From Streptomyces amritsarensis (GTDB taxonomy: Bacteria > Actinomycetota > Actinomycetes > Streptomycetales > Streptomycetaceae), in the NCBI RefSeq assembly GCF_001953875.1, contig NZ_MQUR01000001.1, forward strand, positions 173,581-237,580: a stretch of DNA of 64,000 nt. The letters are read 5' to 3'. A program made the position numbers and the translations under genes. The notes beneath the pieces are model-generated. The model saw nothing but the letters and a program-made list of their open reading frames with translations, did no database searches and had not been told where the DNA came from. Positions 51,840 through 62,173 of this stretch are shown piece after piece. The first letter of the stretch is position 1; each line of letters begins with the position of its first letter.

Positions 51840-54800
51840 GTGTCGCCACAGTCCCCCAGTAACTCGAGCACCACGACCGAAGCAGCAGAGGGCGGGAAGA
51901 ACCCTGCCTCAGGCTTCGGCGCGAATGAGTGGCTCGTCGACGAGATCTATCAGCAGTACCTCCAGGACCCGCAGTCGGTCGACCGGGCCTGGTGGGACTT
52001 CTTCGCCGACTACAAGCCGGGGGGCGCTGCCGCTCCGGTGACGTCGGCCGGTCCCGACAAGTCCACGCCGACGGACGGCGCCTCCGCACAGGCCGCCACC
52101 GCCGTCGCCGGGACGCCGCAGGCCGCCGACGCCGCCACGGGGGCGGCGGACGCCGCGCCCGCGCCCACCGCGACGCCGACTCCTCCGCCTGTGTCAGCTC
52201 CTGCCCCTGCTCCTGCCATCCCCTCTGGTGCCCCTGCTGTGACTGTCACCTCCCAGGCCCCGGCCGCCGCACCGGCCGCGCCCGCCCCCGCCTCCGTAGC
52301 CCCGCAGAAGGCCGCGCCCGCCACCGGGGCCCCCGCGGGCCCCGAGCTGGTGACGCTCCGCGGCCCGGCGGCAGCCGTGGCCAAGAACATGAACGCCTCC
52401 CTCGACGTGCCGACGGCCACCTCCGTCCGCGCCGTCCCGGTGAAGCTGCTGTTCGACAACCGCATCGTCATCAACAACCACCTGAAGCGGGCCCGGGGCG
52501 GGAAGATCTCCTTCACGCACCTCATCGGCTACGCGATGGTCCAGGCCATCAAGGCCATGCCGTCGATGAACTACTCCTTCGCGGAGAAGGACGGCAAGCC
52601 CACCCTGGTCAAGCCCGACCACGTGAACTTCGGCCTCGCCATCGACCTGGTCAAGGCCAACGGCGACCGCCAGCTCGTCGTCGCCGGCATCAAGAAGGCC
52701 GAGACCCTCAGCTTCTTCGAGTTCTGGCAGGCCTACGAGGACATCGTCCGCCGCGCCCGCGTCGGCAAGCTGACGATGGACGACTTCACCGGCGTGACCG
52801 TCTCCCTGACGAACCCCGGCGGCCTGGGCACCGTCCACTCCGTGCCCCGCCTGATGCCCGGACAGTCGGTCATCATGGGCGTCGGCTCCATGGACTACCC
52901 CGCCGAGTTCCAGGGCACCTCGCAGGACACCCTGAACAAGCTGGGCATCTCCAAGGTCATGACCCTGACCTCGACCTACGACCACCGGGTCATCCAGGGC
53001 GCGGCCTCCGGCGAGTTCCTGCGCATCGTCGCGAACCTGCTCCTCGGCGAGAACGACTTCTACGACTCCGTCTTCGAGTCGCTGCGCATCCCGTACGAGC
53101 CGGTCCGCTGGAACCGCGACATCGACGCCAGCCACGACGACGACGTCACGAAGGCCGCCCGCGTCTTCGAGCTGATCCACTCCTACCGGGTCCGCGGCCA
53201 CGTCATGGCCGACACCGACCCGCTGGAGTACAAGCAGCGCAAGCACCCCGACCTCGACATCACCGAGCACGGCCTCACCCTGTGGGACCTGGAGCGCGAG
53301 TTCGCCGTCGGCGGCTTCTCCGGCAAGTCGATGATGAAGCTGCGCGACATCCTCGGCGTGCTGCGCGACTCGTACTGCCGCACCACCGGCGTCGAGTTCA
53401 TGCACATCCAGGACCCCAAGCAGCGCCGCTGGATCCAGGACCGCATCGAGCGCCCGCACACCAAGCCGGAGCGCGAGGAGCAGCTGCGCATCCTGCGCCG
53501 CCTGAACGCCGCCGAGGCCTTCGAGACCTTCCTGCAGACGAAGTACGTCGGCCAGAAGCGCTTCTCCCTGGAGGGCGGCGAGTCCGTCATCCCGCTGCTC
53601 GACGCCGTCATCGACTCGGCCGCCGAGGCCCGCCTCGAAGAGGTCGTCATCGGCATGGCCCACCGCGGCCGCCTGAACGTCCTGGCGAACATCGTCGGCA
53701 AGTCCTACGCGCAGATCTTCCGCGAGTTCGAGGGCAACCTCGACCCGAAGTCCATGCACGGCTCCGGCGACGTCAAGTACCACCTGGGCGCCGAGGGCAC
53801 CTTCACCGGCCTCGACGGCGAGCAGATCAAGGTCTCGCTCGTCGCGAACCCCTCCCACCTGGAGGCGGTCGACCCGGTCCTGGAGGGTGTCGCCCGCGCC
53901 AAGCAGGACGTCATCAACAAGGGCGGCACGGACTTCACCGTCCTCCCGCTCGCCCTCCACGGCGACGCGGCCTTCGCCGGCCAGGGCGTCGTCGCCGAGA
54001 CGCTGAACATGTCGCAGCTGCGCGGCTACCGCACCGGCGGCACCGTGCACGTGGTCATCAACAACCAGGTCGGCTTCACCGCCGCCCCGGAGTCCTCGCG
54101 TTCCTCGATGTACGCGACCGACGTGGCCCGCATGATCGAGGCGCCGATCTTCCACGTGAACGGCGACGACCCGGAGGCCGTCGTCCGCGTCGCGCGGCTC
54201 GCCTTCGAGTTCCGCCAGGCGTTCAACAAGGACGTGGTCATCGACCTCATCTGCTACCGCCGCCGCGGCCACAACGAGTCCGACAACCCGGCCTTCACCC
54301 AGCCGCTGATGTACGACCTGATCGACAAGAAGCGCTCGGTGCGCAAGCTCTACACCGAGTCCCTCATCGGTCGCGGCGACATCACCCTCGAAGAGGCCGA
54401 GCAGGCGCTCCAGGACTTCCAGGGCCAGCTGGAGAAGGTCTTCGCGGAGGTCCGCGAGGCCGCGACGCAGCCCGCGGTCTCCGCGGCGCCGGCGCCCGAC
54501 CAGGCCGACTTCCCCGTCGCGGTCAACACCGCGATCTCCCAGGACGTCGTCAAGCGGATCGCCGAGTCCCAGGTCAACATCCCCGAGGGCGTCACCGTCC
54601 ACCCGCGTCTGCTGCCGCAGCTGCAGCGCCGCGCGGCGATGATCGACGAGGGCACCATCGACTGGGGCATGGGCGAGACCCTCGCCTTCGGCTCGCTGCT
54701 GATGGAGGGCACCCCGGTCCGGCTGTCCGGCCAGGACTCCCGCCGCGGCACCTTCGGCCAGCGCCACGCCGTCCTCATCGACCGGGAGACCGGCGAGGAC

Positions 54801-55706
54801 TACACCCCGCTGCTGTACCTGTCCGAGGACCAGGCCCGCTACAACGTCTACGACTCGCTGCTCTCCGAGTACGCGGCCATGGGCTTCGAGTACGGCTATT
54901 CGCTGGCCCGTCCGGACGCGCTGGTCCTCTGGGAGGCGCAGTTCGGTGACTTCGTCAACGGCGCCCAGACCGTCGTCGACGAGTTCATCTCCTCGGCCGA
55001 GCAGAAGTGGGGCCAGACCTCCGGCGTCACCCTCCTGCTCCCCCACGGCTACGAGGGCCAGGGCCCGGACCACTCGTCCGCCCGCCCGGAGCGCTTCCTT
55101 CAGCTGTGCGCGCAGAACAACATGACGGTCGCGATGCCGACCCTCCCGTCGAACTACTTCCACCTGCTGCGCTGGCAGGTCCACAACCCGGCCCACAAGC
55201 CGCTGGTCGTCTTCACCCCGAAGTCGATGCTGCGTCTGAAGGCCGCGGCGTCGAAGGCGGAGGAGTTCACGAGCGGTTCGTTCCGTCCGGTCATCGGTGA
55301 CACCACGGTGGACGCGAACGCGGTCCGCAAGGTCGTCTTCTGCGCCGGCAAGGTCTACTACGACCTGGAGGCCGAGCGCGAGAAGCGCGGCATCACGGAC
55401 ACCGCGATCATCCGCATCGAGCGCCTGTACCCGCTCCCGGGTGCCGAGCTCCAGGCCGAGATCGCCAAGTTCCCGAACGCGGCCAAGTACATCTGGGCGC
55501 AGGAGGAGCCGGCGAACCAGGGCGCGTGGCCGTTCATCGCGCTCAACCTGATCGACCACCTCGACCTTGCGGTCGGCGCGGACGTCCCGGCGGGCGAGCG
55601 CCTGCGGCGCATCTCGCGCCCGCACGGCTCGTCCCCGGCGGTCGGCTCCGCGAAGCGCCACCAGGCGGAGCAGCAGCTCCTCCTGGACGAGGTCTTCGAG
55701 GCGTAA
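51840..55706 (+). CDS. kgd: Multifunctional 2-oxoglutarate dehydrogenase E1 / succinyltransferase (Kgd)
   Basis: The product is 1288 aa. The N-terminal helix [20 protein letters not shown] then DRAWWDFF is followed by a Pro/Ala linker (~60-165). Residues ~166-400 form an E2-like acyltransferase domain ([20 protein letters not shown], ending [20 protein letters not shown] with the catalytic His). The rest is a thiamine-diphosphate E1 ([32 protein letters not shown], [30 protein letters not shown]). This fusion is the actinobacterial Kgd/OdhA form. It has no lipoyl domain and works with a separate lipoylated E2. GTG 51840 is used; an in-frame GTG at 51813 is possible. Confidence 0.97.
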   Translation: MSPQSPSNSSTTTEAAEGGKNPASGFGANEWLVDEIYQQYLQDPQSVDRAWWDFFADYKPGGAAAPVTSAGPDKSTPTDGASAQAATAVAGTPQAADAATGAADAAPAPTATPTPPPVSAPAPAPAIPSGAPAVTVTSQAPAAAPAAPAPASVAPQKAAPATGAPAGPELVTLRGPAAAVAKNMNASLDVPTATSVRAVPVKLLFDNRIVINNHLKRARGGKISFTHLIGYAMVQAIKAMPSMNYSFAEKDGKPTLVKPDHVNFGLAIDLVKANGDRQLVVAGIKKAETLSFFEFWQAYEDIVRRARVGKLTMDDFTGVTVSLTNPGGLGTVHSVPRLMPGQSVIMGVGSMDYPAEFQGTSQDTLNKLGISKVMTLTSTYDHRVIQGAASGEFLRIVANLLLGENDFYDSVFESLRIPYEPVRWNRDIDASHDDDVTKAARVFELIHSYRVRGHVMADTDPLEYKQRKHPDLDITEHGLTLWDLEREFAVGGFSGKSMMKLRDILGVLRDSYCRTTGVEFMHIQDPKQRRWIQDRIERPHTKPEREEQLRILRRLNAAEAFETFLQTKYVGQKRFSLEGGESVIPLLDAVIDSAAEARLEEVVIGMAHRGRLNVLANIVGKSYAQIFREFEGNLDPKSMHGSGDVKYHLGAEGTFTGLDGEQIKVSLVANPSHLEAVDPVLEGVARAKQDVINKGGTDFTVLPLALHGDAAFAGQGVVAETLNMSQLRGYRTGGTVHVVINNQVGFTAAPESSRSSMYATDVARMIEAPIFHVNGDDPEAVVRVARLAFEFRQAFNKDVVIDLICYRRRGHNESDNPAFTQPLMYDLIDKKRSVRKLYTESLIGRGDITLEEAEQALQDFQGQLEKVFAEVREAATQPAVSAAPAPDQADFPVAVNTAISQDVVKRIAESQVNIPEGVTVHPRLLPQLQRRAAMIDEGTIDWGMGETLAFGSLLMEGTPVRLSGQDSRRGTFGQRHAVLIDRETGEDYTPLLYLSEDQARYNVYDSLLSEYAAMGFEYGYSLARPDALVLWEAQFGDFVNGAQTVVDEFISSAEQKWGQTSGVTLLLPHGYEGQGPDHSSARPERFLQLCAQNNMTVAMPTLPSNYFHLLRWQVHNPAHKPLVVFTPKSMLRLKAAASKAEEFTSGSFRPVIGDTTVDANAVRKVVFCAGKVYYDLEAEREKRGITDTAIIRIERLYPLPGAELQAEIAKFPNAAKYIWAQEEPANQGAWPFIALNLIDHLDLAVGADVPAGERLRRISRPHGSSPAVGSAKRHQAEQQLLLDEVFEA

Positions 55707-55723
55707 CGGCCCCGAGCGCCAAC

Positions 55724-55763
55724 CCGGAAGGCCCGGCCCCCACATGGGGTCCGGGCCTTCCGG
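55724..55763 (+). terminator. Terminator after kgd
   Basis: Perfect 13-bp stem CCGGAAGGCCCGG (55724-55736) / CCGGGCCTTCCGG (55751-55763), with a smaller CCCCA/TGGGG helix inside the 14-nt loop. It begins 17 bp after the kgd stop. Confidence 0.88.
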
Positions 55764-55836
55764 CCGTGCGGCGACGCGCGGGCCACCGACCGAGCCGAAC
55801 CCGTCCGTACGCCGACGTGTGGCAGTGTTGCCCGCC

Positions 55837-56241
55837 GTGGACTGCATCTTCTGCCAACTCATAGGTGAGGGCACCGCCCATTGGGTGGCCCGTGAGGCCG
55901 AGGCATGCGCCTTCACCCCACTGAACCCACTCGCTCCGGGGCACACTCTGGTGGTTCCGACCTCGCACTATGCGGGCGTCTTCGACACACCGCCCGAGGT
56001 CCTGGCCAAGTCCATGGCCCTGGTCCAACGCGTCGCAGCAGCCATGCGGACCACCCTGGGCGCCACGGGCGTCAACATCCTGAGCGCCAGCGGCCCGGGA
56101 TCCGAACAGTCCGTTCCCCACCTGCACTTCCACGTCGTTCCACGGTGGGAGGACGACGGCATCTCCACCTGGCCCACAGGCGTCTCCAGCCACCACCCCA
56201 CCGCCGACCCCCGCACGCAACTTGCCGACGCCCTCCGGTAG
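55837..56241 (+). CDS. HIT-family hydrolase
   Basis: The product is 134 aa. CIFCQLIGEG at the N terminus has the paired Cys typical of zinc-binding HIT proteins, and VPHLHFHVVPRW is the His-x-His-x-His triad. Between them PGHTLVVPTSHYAGVFDTPP is the family's conserved core. HIT enzymes hydrolyse nucleoside phosphoramidates or dinucleoside polyphosphates. GTG 55837 gives a start immediately before the CxxC. Codon use is a little less GC-biased than kgd, so it may belong to the accessory block that follows. Confidence 0.9.
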   Translation: MDCIFCQLIGEGTAHWVAREAEACAFTPLNPLAPGHTLVVPTSHYAGVFDTPPEVLAKSMALVQRVAAAMRTTLGATGVNILSASGPGSEQSVPHLHFHVVPRWEDDGISTWPTGVSSHHPTADPRTQLADALR

Positions 56242-56384
56242 GCCAGCAGGGGCCCGCCCTGGACGGCCGCCAAGGGACGGGGCGGTGCCATGCCCGGGCG
56301 AGCCTGTGCAGCGGAAAAGGATTCGTCCGCATCCGGTGGGTTCGGCGACTGACGGGGACGGAGCGGACCTGCTCCCACCTGCCC

Positions 56385-56410
56385 GCGGGTTCGAATCCCG
56401 TCGGCACCGC
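56385..56410 (+). repeat. 3' end of a tRNA gene (T-arm and acceptor strand), possible old att site
   Basis: GCGGG-TTCGAAT-CCCGT is a perfect T-arm, followed by CGGCACC and G, which look like an acceptor 3' strand and discriminator. I find no matching D-arm and anticodon arm at the right distance upstream, so it is not a complete tRNA. Such fragments are left at attR when elements integrate into tRNA genes. The rest of 56242-56564 shows no gene. The intact tRNA would have to lie outside the window. Confidence 0.5.
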
Positions 56411-56564
56411 AACCGACCTGAGCCAGGCGGACATCGTCTCGGTATTACACAAGAGTTCGACCTCGCTGCCGTGCTCGCTGACGGAGTGGCTCTGTTCACG
56501 AGGTCTTGAACAAAGCCATCACTGGGTGGCTGACGGAGAAGCGCGTAGCGATTCGGGTTCGGCC

Positions 56565-57704
56565 CTAGCCGCCGTACGGGTTGATGATGCGGTGCGGTCG
56601 GCGGGCCGTCGCGAGGACGTTCTGCGGGAACTGCGGGCCGGCGACGTAGTGGCGGCCTTTGGTCTGCCCTACCGCGGTCAGCACGCCCGCCTTCGTCAGC
56701 GACTGCAGGTCCCGGGTCGCCTGCTGGGTGTTGATCGCCTCCTGCCGCTCGTACCGTGAGCGCCGTACCCGGTTCACCATGGCCACCTCGTGCAGAGCAG
56801 TGACCTGCCGCTCGCTGATTCCATGTGTCTCGGCATGCTCCATCAGCTCGATCCAGACCTGGTTCGAACGGTCGACCCGATGCTGTACCCGCTGCGCCTG
56901 CTCGTGGTAGGCGCGCAGGTTGAACTTGATCCAAGGCAGGGTGTCGCGCTCGGGCGAGTACACGGGCCCGCCGACCTCTCGTAGCACCTTGTAGTACTCC
57001 CAGGTGTTGCCGGGCATCCCGAGCCACTCCTCGATCGAGGAGAATTCGGGTGCCAGGACGCCGCCGCGGGCGATCAGCAGAGTCTGCAGAGACCGGGACA
57101 TGCGACCGTTCCCGTCGGACCAAGGGTGGATCTTCACGAGGTTCAGATGAGCCATCGCCGCCCGAACCAGGACATGCGCTCCGGTGTCACCCTCGTTGAG
57201 CCAGTCCACCAGCTCGGCCATCAGCCCCGGCACGAGTTCGTGGTCAGGGCCGTCGTAGTCGGTGGCGAGCTCGTCCCCTGGTGCGGTGATCCGGATGGAG
57301 GTCTTGCGCCACTGCCCGGCCGTGCGCAGCGGGTGGTGCTGGCCTTGGAGCATCCAGTGCAGGGCGTTCAGCAGTTCCTTGTTGTACCGGAAGTCCTCGA
57401 CGTCGTGGAGCGACTGGATGTACGTCATCGCCTGCTGGTAGGCGAGGGTCTCCGCCTTGTTCTCCTCACTCGCGTCCACCTCGCGCTCGCCGTCCATCAG
57501 GTCCGCGACGTCCTTCGCGTCGACCCGATAGCCCTCGATGGTGTTCGATGCCGCGATCGCGCTCGCGGTGAGTGCCTTGCGGAGGTCCTGGGTCCACTTC
57601 ATCGGCGCGTGCTGCACCGCGTCACGCAGGCGCTCACGCCGGCCGTCCACCTCTTCCAGGATCCGGAGGTCGAGGGAATCAAGGGCCGGAGTCTCGTACA
57701 GCAT
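56565..57704 (-). CDS. Fic-domain protein (probable AMP-transferase)
   Basis: The product is 379 aa. The catalytic motif is IHPWSDGNGRMSRSL with H193 (consensus HPFxxGNGR). The N-terminal SAIAASNTIEGYRV contains the (S/T)xxxEG inhibitory helix with E57, which occludes the ATP site in class II Fic proteins. A C-terminal helix-turn-helix-like region (~residues 310-360, ISERQVTALHEVAMVNRVRR, then TQQATRDLQSLTKAGVLTAV) suggests DNA binding or autoregulation. ATG 57704 is used, although a frame opens further upstream. Fic proteins transfer AMP to hydroxyl groups of target proteins. It stands alone between a tRNA fragment and the FxSxx-type operon. Confidence 0.9.
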   Translation of the reverse strand: MLYETPALDSLDLRILEEVDGRRERLRDAVQHAPMKWTQDLRKALTASAIAASNTIEGYRVDAKDVADLMDGEREVDASEENKAETLAYQQAMTYIQSLHDVEDFRYNKELLNALHWMLQGQHHPLRTAGQWRKTSIRITAPGDELATDYDGPDHELVPGLMAELVDWLNEGDTGAHVLVRAAMAHLNLVKIHPWSDGNGRMSRSLQTLLIARGGVLAPEFSSIEEWLGMPGNTWEYYKVLREVGGPVYSPERDTLPWIKFNLRAYHEQAQRVQHRVDRSNQVWIELMEHAETHGISERQVTALHEVAMVNRVRRSRYERQEAINTQQATRDLQSLTKAGVLTAVGQTKGRHYVAGPQFPQNVLATARRPHRIINPYGG

Positions 57705-57709
57705 GCTCC

Positions 57710-57732
57710 AATGATACCCGCTTCCTATCATT
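57710..57732 (-). promoter_or_regulatory. Inverted repeat directly upstream of the fic gene
   Basis: AATGATA (57710-57716) and TATCATT (57726-57732) are exact complements 9 bp apart. The inner half lies 6 bp before the fic ATG on the minus strand and itself reads TATCAT, close to a -10 hexamer, which would give a leaderless or nearly leaderless message. AT-rich arms stand out from the surroundings. It could be an operator for the Fic protein's own helix-turn-helix. Confidence 0.45.
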
Positions 57733-57837
57733 TCAGCGGCGTTCCTTCGGGGGAGGCACCGCGACCACGGGAGGCGCCCTTGCGGGACCGGCACGGCCAG
57801 GAGCGCGGCGCCCGCGCCCGCCCGTACACACTCCGCC

Positions 57838-60800
57838 CTACGGCTGGGGTTCGAAGTCCCAGTACGGCCTTGCCCGTTGTTTGGCCGAGACCGTGTGGAC
57901 GTGTTGGGCGCCCAGGGTGCGGGTGAGGCCCTTGATGCCCGCGTCCTCGTGTTTGCCCGCCTCCGTGTCCTCCCGTACCGACCGCAGGTCCGCGGCCAGG
58001 GCGATCTGGGCGCTCAGCGTCATCGGGTGGTCCGGGCCCAGGACGCGTTCGGCGGTGCGCAGGGTTTCGCGGCTGAGGTCCAGGGCGTCCTCCAGGCGGC
58101 CGGTGATGTTGCGGTGTCCGGTGGCGTTGAGGGCGCAGCCCAGTGTCCAGGGGTGCCGGCTGCCGAGCGCGCCGCGCATGCCGACCAGTGCCTGCTCGGC
58201 GAGGGAGAGGCCCTCGGCGCGTTCGCCCTGGGCGCGCAGGACCAGGCCGAGGTTGCCGACGGTGCCGATGCTGTACGGGTGGGCGAGGCCGAGCTGTGAC
58301 TGGTAGCCGCGGACGACGTCCTCGGAGATCCGGCGGGCTTCGCCGATGTCGCCGTACTCCCGGAGGTAGGTGGCGTAGTCGGAGGCGACCATCAGCGTCC
58401 AGGGGTAGTCCACGCCGAAAACCCTCGTCGCCCGCTCCCACACGGTCCGCAGCCGCAGGCCCGCGCCGGGGATGTCGCCGGAGCGGCGCAGGCACAGGCC
58501 GAGGTTGTGCTCGGCGCGCAGGGTCTGGGGGTGGCCGAGCCCGAGCACCTGCGTGTTGAGTTTGACGCCCTGTTCCTGCCGGGTCTGGGCCTCCCGGTAG
58601 CGGCCCATGAGCCGCAGTCCCATGGCGCAGGCGATGCCGGAGGCGAGGGTGGAGATGTGCAGGGGCATCAGGACGCGTTCGCGGCGGCGCAGGGTGTCCA
58701 GGTCGAGGTCGTAGGCGTCCTGGTAGCGGCCGAGGAGCCGGTAGGTGGCGGCGAGGTTGTTCTGGGCGTCGAGGGTGATGGAGTCGTCCTCGCCGAGGAG
58801 CTCGCGGTAGGTGGCCAGGCAGTGCTCGAAGATCTCGCGGGCGGGTTCGAACTTGGCGATGCACAGCAGGACGCCGCCGTAGGCGCTGGTGGCGCGCAGG
58901 CTCTCCAGGTCCTGGTCGCCGCGTTCCCCGGTGAGGCGGTCGGCGACGGACCTGGTGAGGATTTCGGCGCGGCGGAACAGGCCGAGGTTGCGCAGGGAGT
59001 TGCCGTACTGGTAGCTGAGCTCGCGGACCTTGGGGTGGTCCTCGCCGAGCCGGGCGCGCCAGACCTGGTCGGTCTCCTCGCACAGGCGCAGGCAGGTGCG
59101 GTATTCGCCGGCGAGGATCAGGTAGCGCAGGCAGTGCAGCAGGAAGTTCTGGATCCGCGGGTTGCTGCTGTTGATGACCCCGGACGGGGTGAGGTGGGGG
59201 ACGAGTTCGGCGTAGCGGGGCCAGAGCCGGGAGTCGGAGGGCCGGCCGGGGTCGGCTGCGGCGAGGACCTGGCGGACGGCCCGGGCGAGGGGTTCGGCTT
59301 CCTCCTCGGAGAGGTTCTCGCGGACGATGCCGTGGACCATGCGGTGGAGCTGTACGGTCTCCAGGCCTCCGCCGCCTTCCTCCACGGGGAGGTCGGAGTA
59401 CTCCAGCCGTACGACGGAGAACTGGACGAGTTTGTTGAGGGCGCCGTTCCACCGGATCTGGTCGTTGATGAGGCCGGCGAGCTGCTCGGGTACGTCGTCC
59501 GCGGGGAATTCGCGCAGCAGGCGCAGCGGGACGGGGCCGGGGGCGAAGAACACGAACAGCCGCAGCAGGGCGAGGGCGTCGGGGAAGTTCTCCCGGACGT
59601 TGTTGAGGAGTATGGCGAGGGCCGTGGGGAAGGGCAGCGGGTAGTCCTCGGAGACGGCGACGGCCTCGCGGGAGTCCATGCGGCGCTGGAGCAGGGCGAG
59701 GTAGTCGCCGACGGGCAGGGGTGAGTCGGCGAGCCAGCCGGCGGTCTGGTCGAGGGCGAGCGGGTAGTCCTCCAGGGCCTCGGCGAGCTGGTCGGCCTCG
59801 GCGGCGGTGAGGCGCAGGGCGCGGCGGCGGATGAAGGTGATGGACTCGGGGCGGGCGTAGAGGGGTACCTCGACGAGGCTGGTGTGGCGGGCGGCCCATT
59901 CGCGGTTGCGGGAGGTGATGATGACGTCGCCGGCGCCGCCGGAGGGCAGCAGATCGATGAGGTCGTCGGGGTTGTCGCAGCCGTCGAAGACCATCAGCCA
60001 GCGGCTGTACGGGGTGCCGCGGCGCAGCGCTTCGAGGACGGCCCGGATCTGCTCGCCGTAGCTGCCGGCGCCGCGCGGGAGGCCGAGGGCGGGGGCGAGG
60101 TCGGCGAGGCGTTCGCGGAGGGTGGGGCGGTCCTCGGCGGGGACCCACCAGACGACGTCGTACTCGGAGGCGAAGCGGTAGGCGTACTCGGTGGCGACCT
60201 GGGTCTTGCCGACGCCGGAGAGGCCGAGGAGGGTGACGGTGGACGCTCCGGGCGGGGCTTCGGCGAGGGCTTGGCGCAGGGTGCCGATGACGTCGTTGCG
60301 GCCGGTGAAGCGGGGGTTGCGGCGGGGGACGCGGCCCCAGATCTCGGGCGGGTCGTTGGGGAAGCGGGGGCCGCGGCGGCCGGTTTCGGTGCCGATGCGG
60401 TCGGTGGGCAGTTCGAGGCGGCGCAGGACGCGGTATTCGGCTTCGTACGCGTCGAGGCCCCACAGGTCGGTCTTCTCCAGGACGGCGACGGCGCTGGGCA
60501 GGGGTGCGTCGGTGAGGCAGACGGCGGCGAACCGGTCCGGGTGGTCGTCGGTGACGGCGCGCAGGGCGGTGTTCCACTCGTCGTCGGTGTGGGTGCCGGC
60601 GGAGAAGTAGCGTTCGCTGAGGACGAGGAGGACGCGGCTGCCGGAGCGGGCGAGGTCGCCGAGGGCCTGGGTGAGCCCGGGGCTGCTCTGCGGGTCCCAG
60701 CGCTGGAGGGCGACGCGGTGGCCGTGTTCCTCCAGGCGGTGGGCGATCCACACGGCCCAGGGGCGGTTGAAGCCCGCGAAGCTGATGACGAAGCGCTGCG

Positions 60801-60852
60801 GCTGCTGGGGCTGTTGCGCCGATTCGCGGTCCTGCCGGCTACCGGTGGTCAT
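57838..60852 (-). CDS. fxsT: TIR-like/NB-ARC/TPR protein of the FxSxx-COOH system
   Basis: The product is 1004 aa. Residues ~18-145 form a TIR-like domain (RFVISFAGFNRPWAVWIAHR, then RVLLVLSERYFSAGTHTDDE). The NB-ARC NTPase follows with Walker A LLGLSGVGKTQVATEYAYRF (K216), Walker B WLMVFDGCDN, VIITSRN, and EDYPLALDQTAGWLADSPLP (GxP-like). The C-terminal half has ~8 TPR-like repeats (ITLDAQNNLAATYRLLGRYQ, then PQTLRAEHNLGLCLRRSGDI and similar). Order and flanking sequence fit FxsT, the STAND protein of the FxSxx-COOH system. It follows the HExxH gene by 64 bp on the same strand. Role in the system is not established; the architecture resembles immune signalling ATPases. Confidence 0.85.
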   Translation of the reverse strand: MTTGSRQDRESAQQPQQPQRFVISFAGFNRPWAVWIAHRLEEHGHRVALQRWDPQSSPGLTQALGDLARSGSRVLLVLSERYFSAGTHTDDEWNTALRAVTDDHPDRFAAVCLTDAPLPSAVAVLEKTDLWGLDAYEAEYRVLRRLELPTDRIGTETGRRGPRFPNDPPEIWGRVPRRNPRFTGRNDVIGTLRQALAEAPPGASTVTLLGLSGVGKTQVATEYAYRFASEYDVVWWVPAEDRPTLRERLADLAPALGLPRGAGSYGEQIRAVLEALRRGTPYSRWLMVFDGCDNPDDLIDLLPSGGAGDVIITSRNREWAARHTSLVEVPLYARPESITFIRRRALRLTAAEADQLAEALEDYPLALDQTAGWLADSPLPVGDYLALLQRRMDSREAVAVSEDYPLPFPTALAILLNNVRENFPDALALLRLFVFFAPGPVPLRLLREFPADDVPEQLAGLINDQIRWNGALNKLVQFSVVRLEYSDLPVEEGGGGLETVQLHRMVHGIVRENLSEEEAEPLARAVRQVLAAADPGRPSDSRLWPRYAELVPHLTPSGVINSSNPRIQNFLLHCLRYLILAGEYRTCLRLCEETDQVWRARLGEDHPKVRELSYQYGNSLRNLGLFRRAEILTRSVADRLTGERGDQDLESLRATSAYGGVLLCIAKFEPAREIFEHCLATYRELLGEDDSITLDAQNNLAATYRLLGRYQDAYDLDLDTLRRRERVLMPLHISTLASGIACAMGLRLMGRYREAQTRQEQGVKLNTQVLGLGHPQTLRAEHNLGLCLRRSGDIPGAGLRLRTVWERATRVFGVDYPWTLMVASDYATYLREYGDIGEARRISEDVVRGYQSQLGLAHPYSIGTVGNLGLVLRAQGERAEGLSLAEQALVGMRGALGSRHPWTLGCALNATGHRNITGRLEDALDLSRETLRTAERVLGPDHPMTLSAQIALAADLRSVREDTEAGKHEDAGIKGLTRTLGAQHVHTVSAKQRARPYWDFEPQP

Positions 60853-60916
60853 GCGGCCGTCTCCCTGGGCTGCGGGCAGTGGACGGGACTGAAAAGGTAC
60901 CGCAGCGGACGGTCCG

Positions 60917-62173
60917 TCAGACCTGTGCGAACGGGGCGAGTTCGGGGTGCGCCTCGCACCAGGCGCGGCGTTCGCGGTCGACGGCGCGGCGGGCCGCGGC
61001 GTGCTGGTCGCCGGGGGGCGGCAGCTCGTCCATCGCCCGCTCGGCGGCGGCCATGGCGTCGGTGAACTCCCGGCCCGCGGTGGTCAGTCGCTCATGGGCG
61101 CGCAAGGTGGGCAGGACGGCGGCGACCTGGGCGCGGATCCGGGCGTGCTGGGCCCAGGCGCCGCGGGCTCCGTAGAGGGCGGCGCGCTGCCAGTACCCGG
61201 CCAGGGCCAGGTGGGCGTAGGTGCCGTGCAGGAGGCCCTCCAGGGGGCGGGGGTCGCTGCGCCAGGGGGCCCAGTGGCGGGGTGCGGCGTCGGCGGTGTG
61301 CAGGGTCAGGACGTCGGCGAGGGCGGTCAGTTTGCCGTGCTGGACCTCGTGGACGAGGGTCGCGGCGAGGGCCGGCGGGGCCTGTGCGCGGGCGAGTACG
61401 GAGCCGGCCGCCGCGGGGAGGGTGGCGCCGCTGGAGCGGGATCCGCCGGCCAGCGGTACGAGGGAGCGGAGCAGCTGTACGGTCTCCTCCGCGCGGGCGG
61501 TGTCGTAGCGCTGGAGCAGGGTGAGCGCGCCGGACCACTGGGTGTCCCACCGTTTGTGGCCCTTGGGGGTGAGGCGGCGGGCGGGGCGCAGGGGTGCGGG
61601 CTGTGCGGGTCCGGGTGCCCGGTAGGGGTCGAGGTCGTCGAGGGCGGTACGGCCCCCGGGCAGTGCGTGCAGGGGCAGTGCGGCGGGGTTGCCGGGATCC
61701 CAGGAGCGTTCGGTGAGGACGAGGGGGCCGGGGCGGTCCGGGCGCAGCAGGCCGAGGGTGGGCAGGACGAGCCGGCCGTGCACGGGCCGCAGGGTGTGGG
61801 TGAAGGGGATCCCGGCGCGCAGGGCGGCGGCCGCGGCGAGGGCGCCGAGGTGGGCGAGGTCGGGCGGCGGGCCGAAGGGGGCGTGCAGCCGGCGCAGGGT
61901 CTCCTCGGCCCAGACGCCGGTGGCGGGGTAGTGCAGTACGTCGCGCACGGCGGCCGGGTCGTGGCGTTCGGCCTCCTCCAGCAGCGCCCAGTGCTCGGCG
62001 GTGCGGCCGGAGCTGCCGCCGGGGGCGGCGTCGAGGACGGCGCGGAGCAGGACCAGGCGCTTGGAGCGGCGTACGTCGCGGACCAGGCGGGTGCCTTCCG
62101 GGGAGGGCTCGGTGGAGGCGAGGGCGCGCAGGGTCCGGGAGGGCACGGTGAAGGCGGCGAGGGCGGCGGTCAT
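60917..62173 (-). CDS. HExxH-motif putative peptide-modification protein (beta-hydroxylase type)
   Basis: The product is 418 aa. The motif HEVQH (H275-H279) lies in ATLVHEVQHGKLTALADVLT, followed by a WRSDPRPLEGLLHGTYAHLA helix. This is the pattern of a family found beside radical SAM enzymes in FxSxx-COOH and related RiPP loci, now described as 2-oxoglutarate/iron HExxH peptide hydroxylases. In the well-known FxsB form this region is fused to the radical SAM protein and inactivated. Here it is a separate protein with an intact HExxH. ATG 62173 overlaps the radical SAM stop in ATGA, so the two are co-translated. The exact reaction is inferred. Confidence 0.8.
   Translation of the reverse strand: MTAALAAFTVPSRTLRALASTEPSPEGTRLVRDVRRSKRLVLLRAVLDAAPGGSSGRTAEHWALLEEAERHDPAAVRDVLHYPATGVWAEETLRRLHAPFGPPPDLAHLGALAAAAALRAGIPFTHTLRPVHGRLVLPTLGLLRPDRPGPLVLTERSWDPGNPAALPLHALPGGRTALDDLDPYRAPGPAQPAPLRPARRLTPKGHKRWDTQWSGALTLLQRYDTARAEETVQLLRSLVPLAGGSRSSGATLPAAAGSVLARAQAPPALAATLVHEVQHGKLTALADVLTLHTADAAPRHWAPWRSDPRPLEGLLHGTYAHLALAGYWQRAALYGARGAWAQHARIRAQVAAVLPTLRAHERLTTAGREFTDAMAAAERAMDELPPPGDQHAAARRAVDRERRAWCEAHPELAPFAQV

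Noticed and set aside
51929..54949. 1006-codon plus-strand frame inside kgd
   Set aside because: It is Arg/Pro/His-rich and is the +1/+2 shadow of the Kgd gene, whose domains are unambiguous.
56282..56410. Complete tRNA with acceptor GCGGTGCC...GGCACCGC
   Set aside because: The 8-base pairing exists, but the span is ~128 nt with no proper D-arm or anticodon arm, so only the 3' end was accepted as a fragment.
57728..60751. Second minus-strand frame of 1007 codons over the TIR-NB-ARC-TPR gene
   Set aside because: The other frame has all NTPase and TPR motifs; this one is Pro/Arg-rich shadow.
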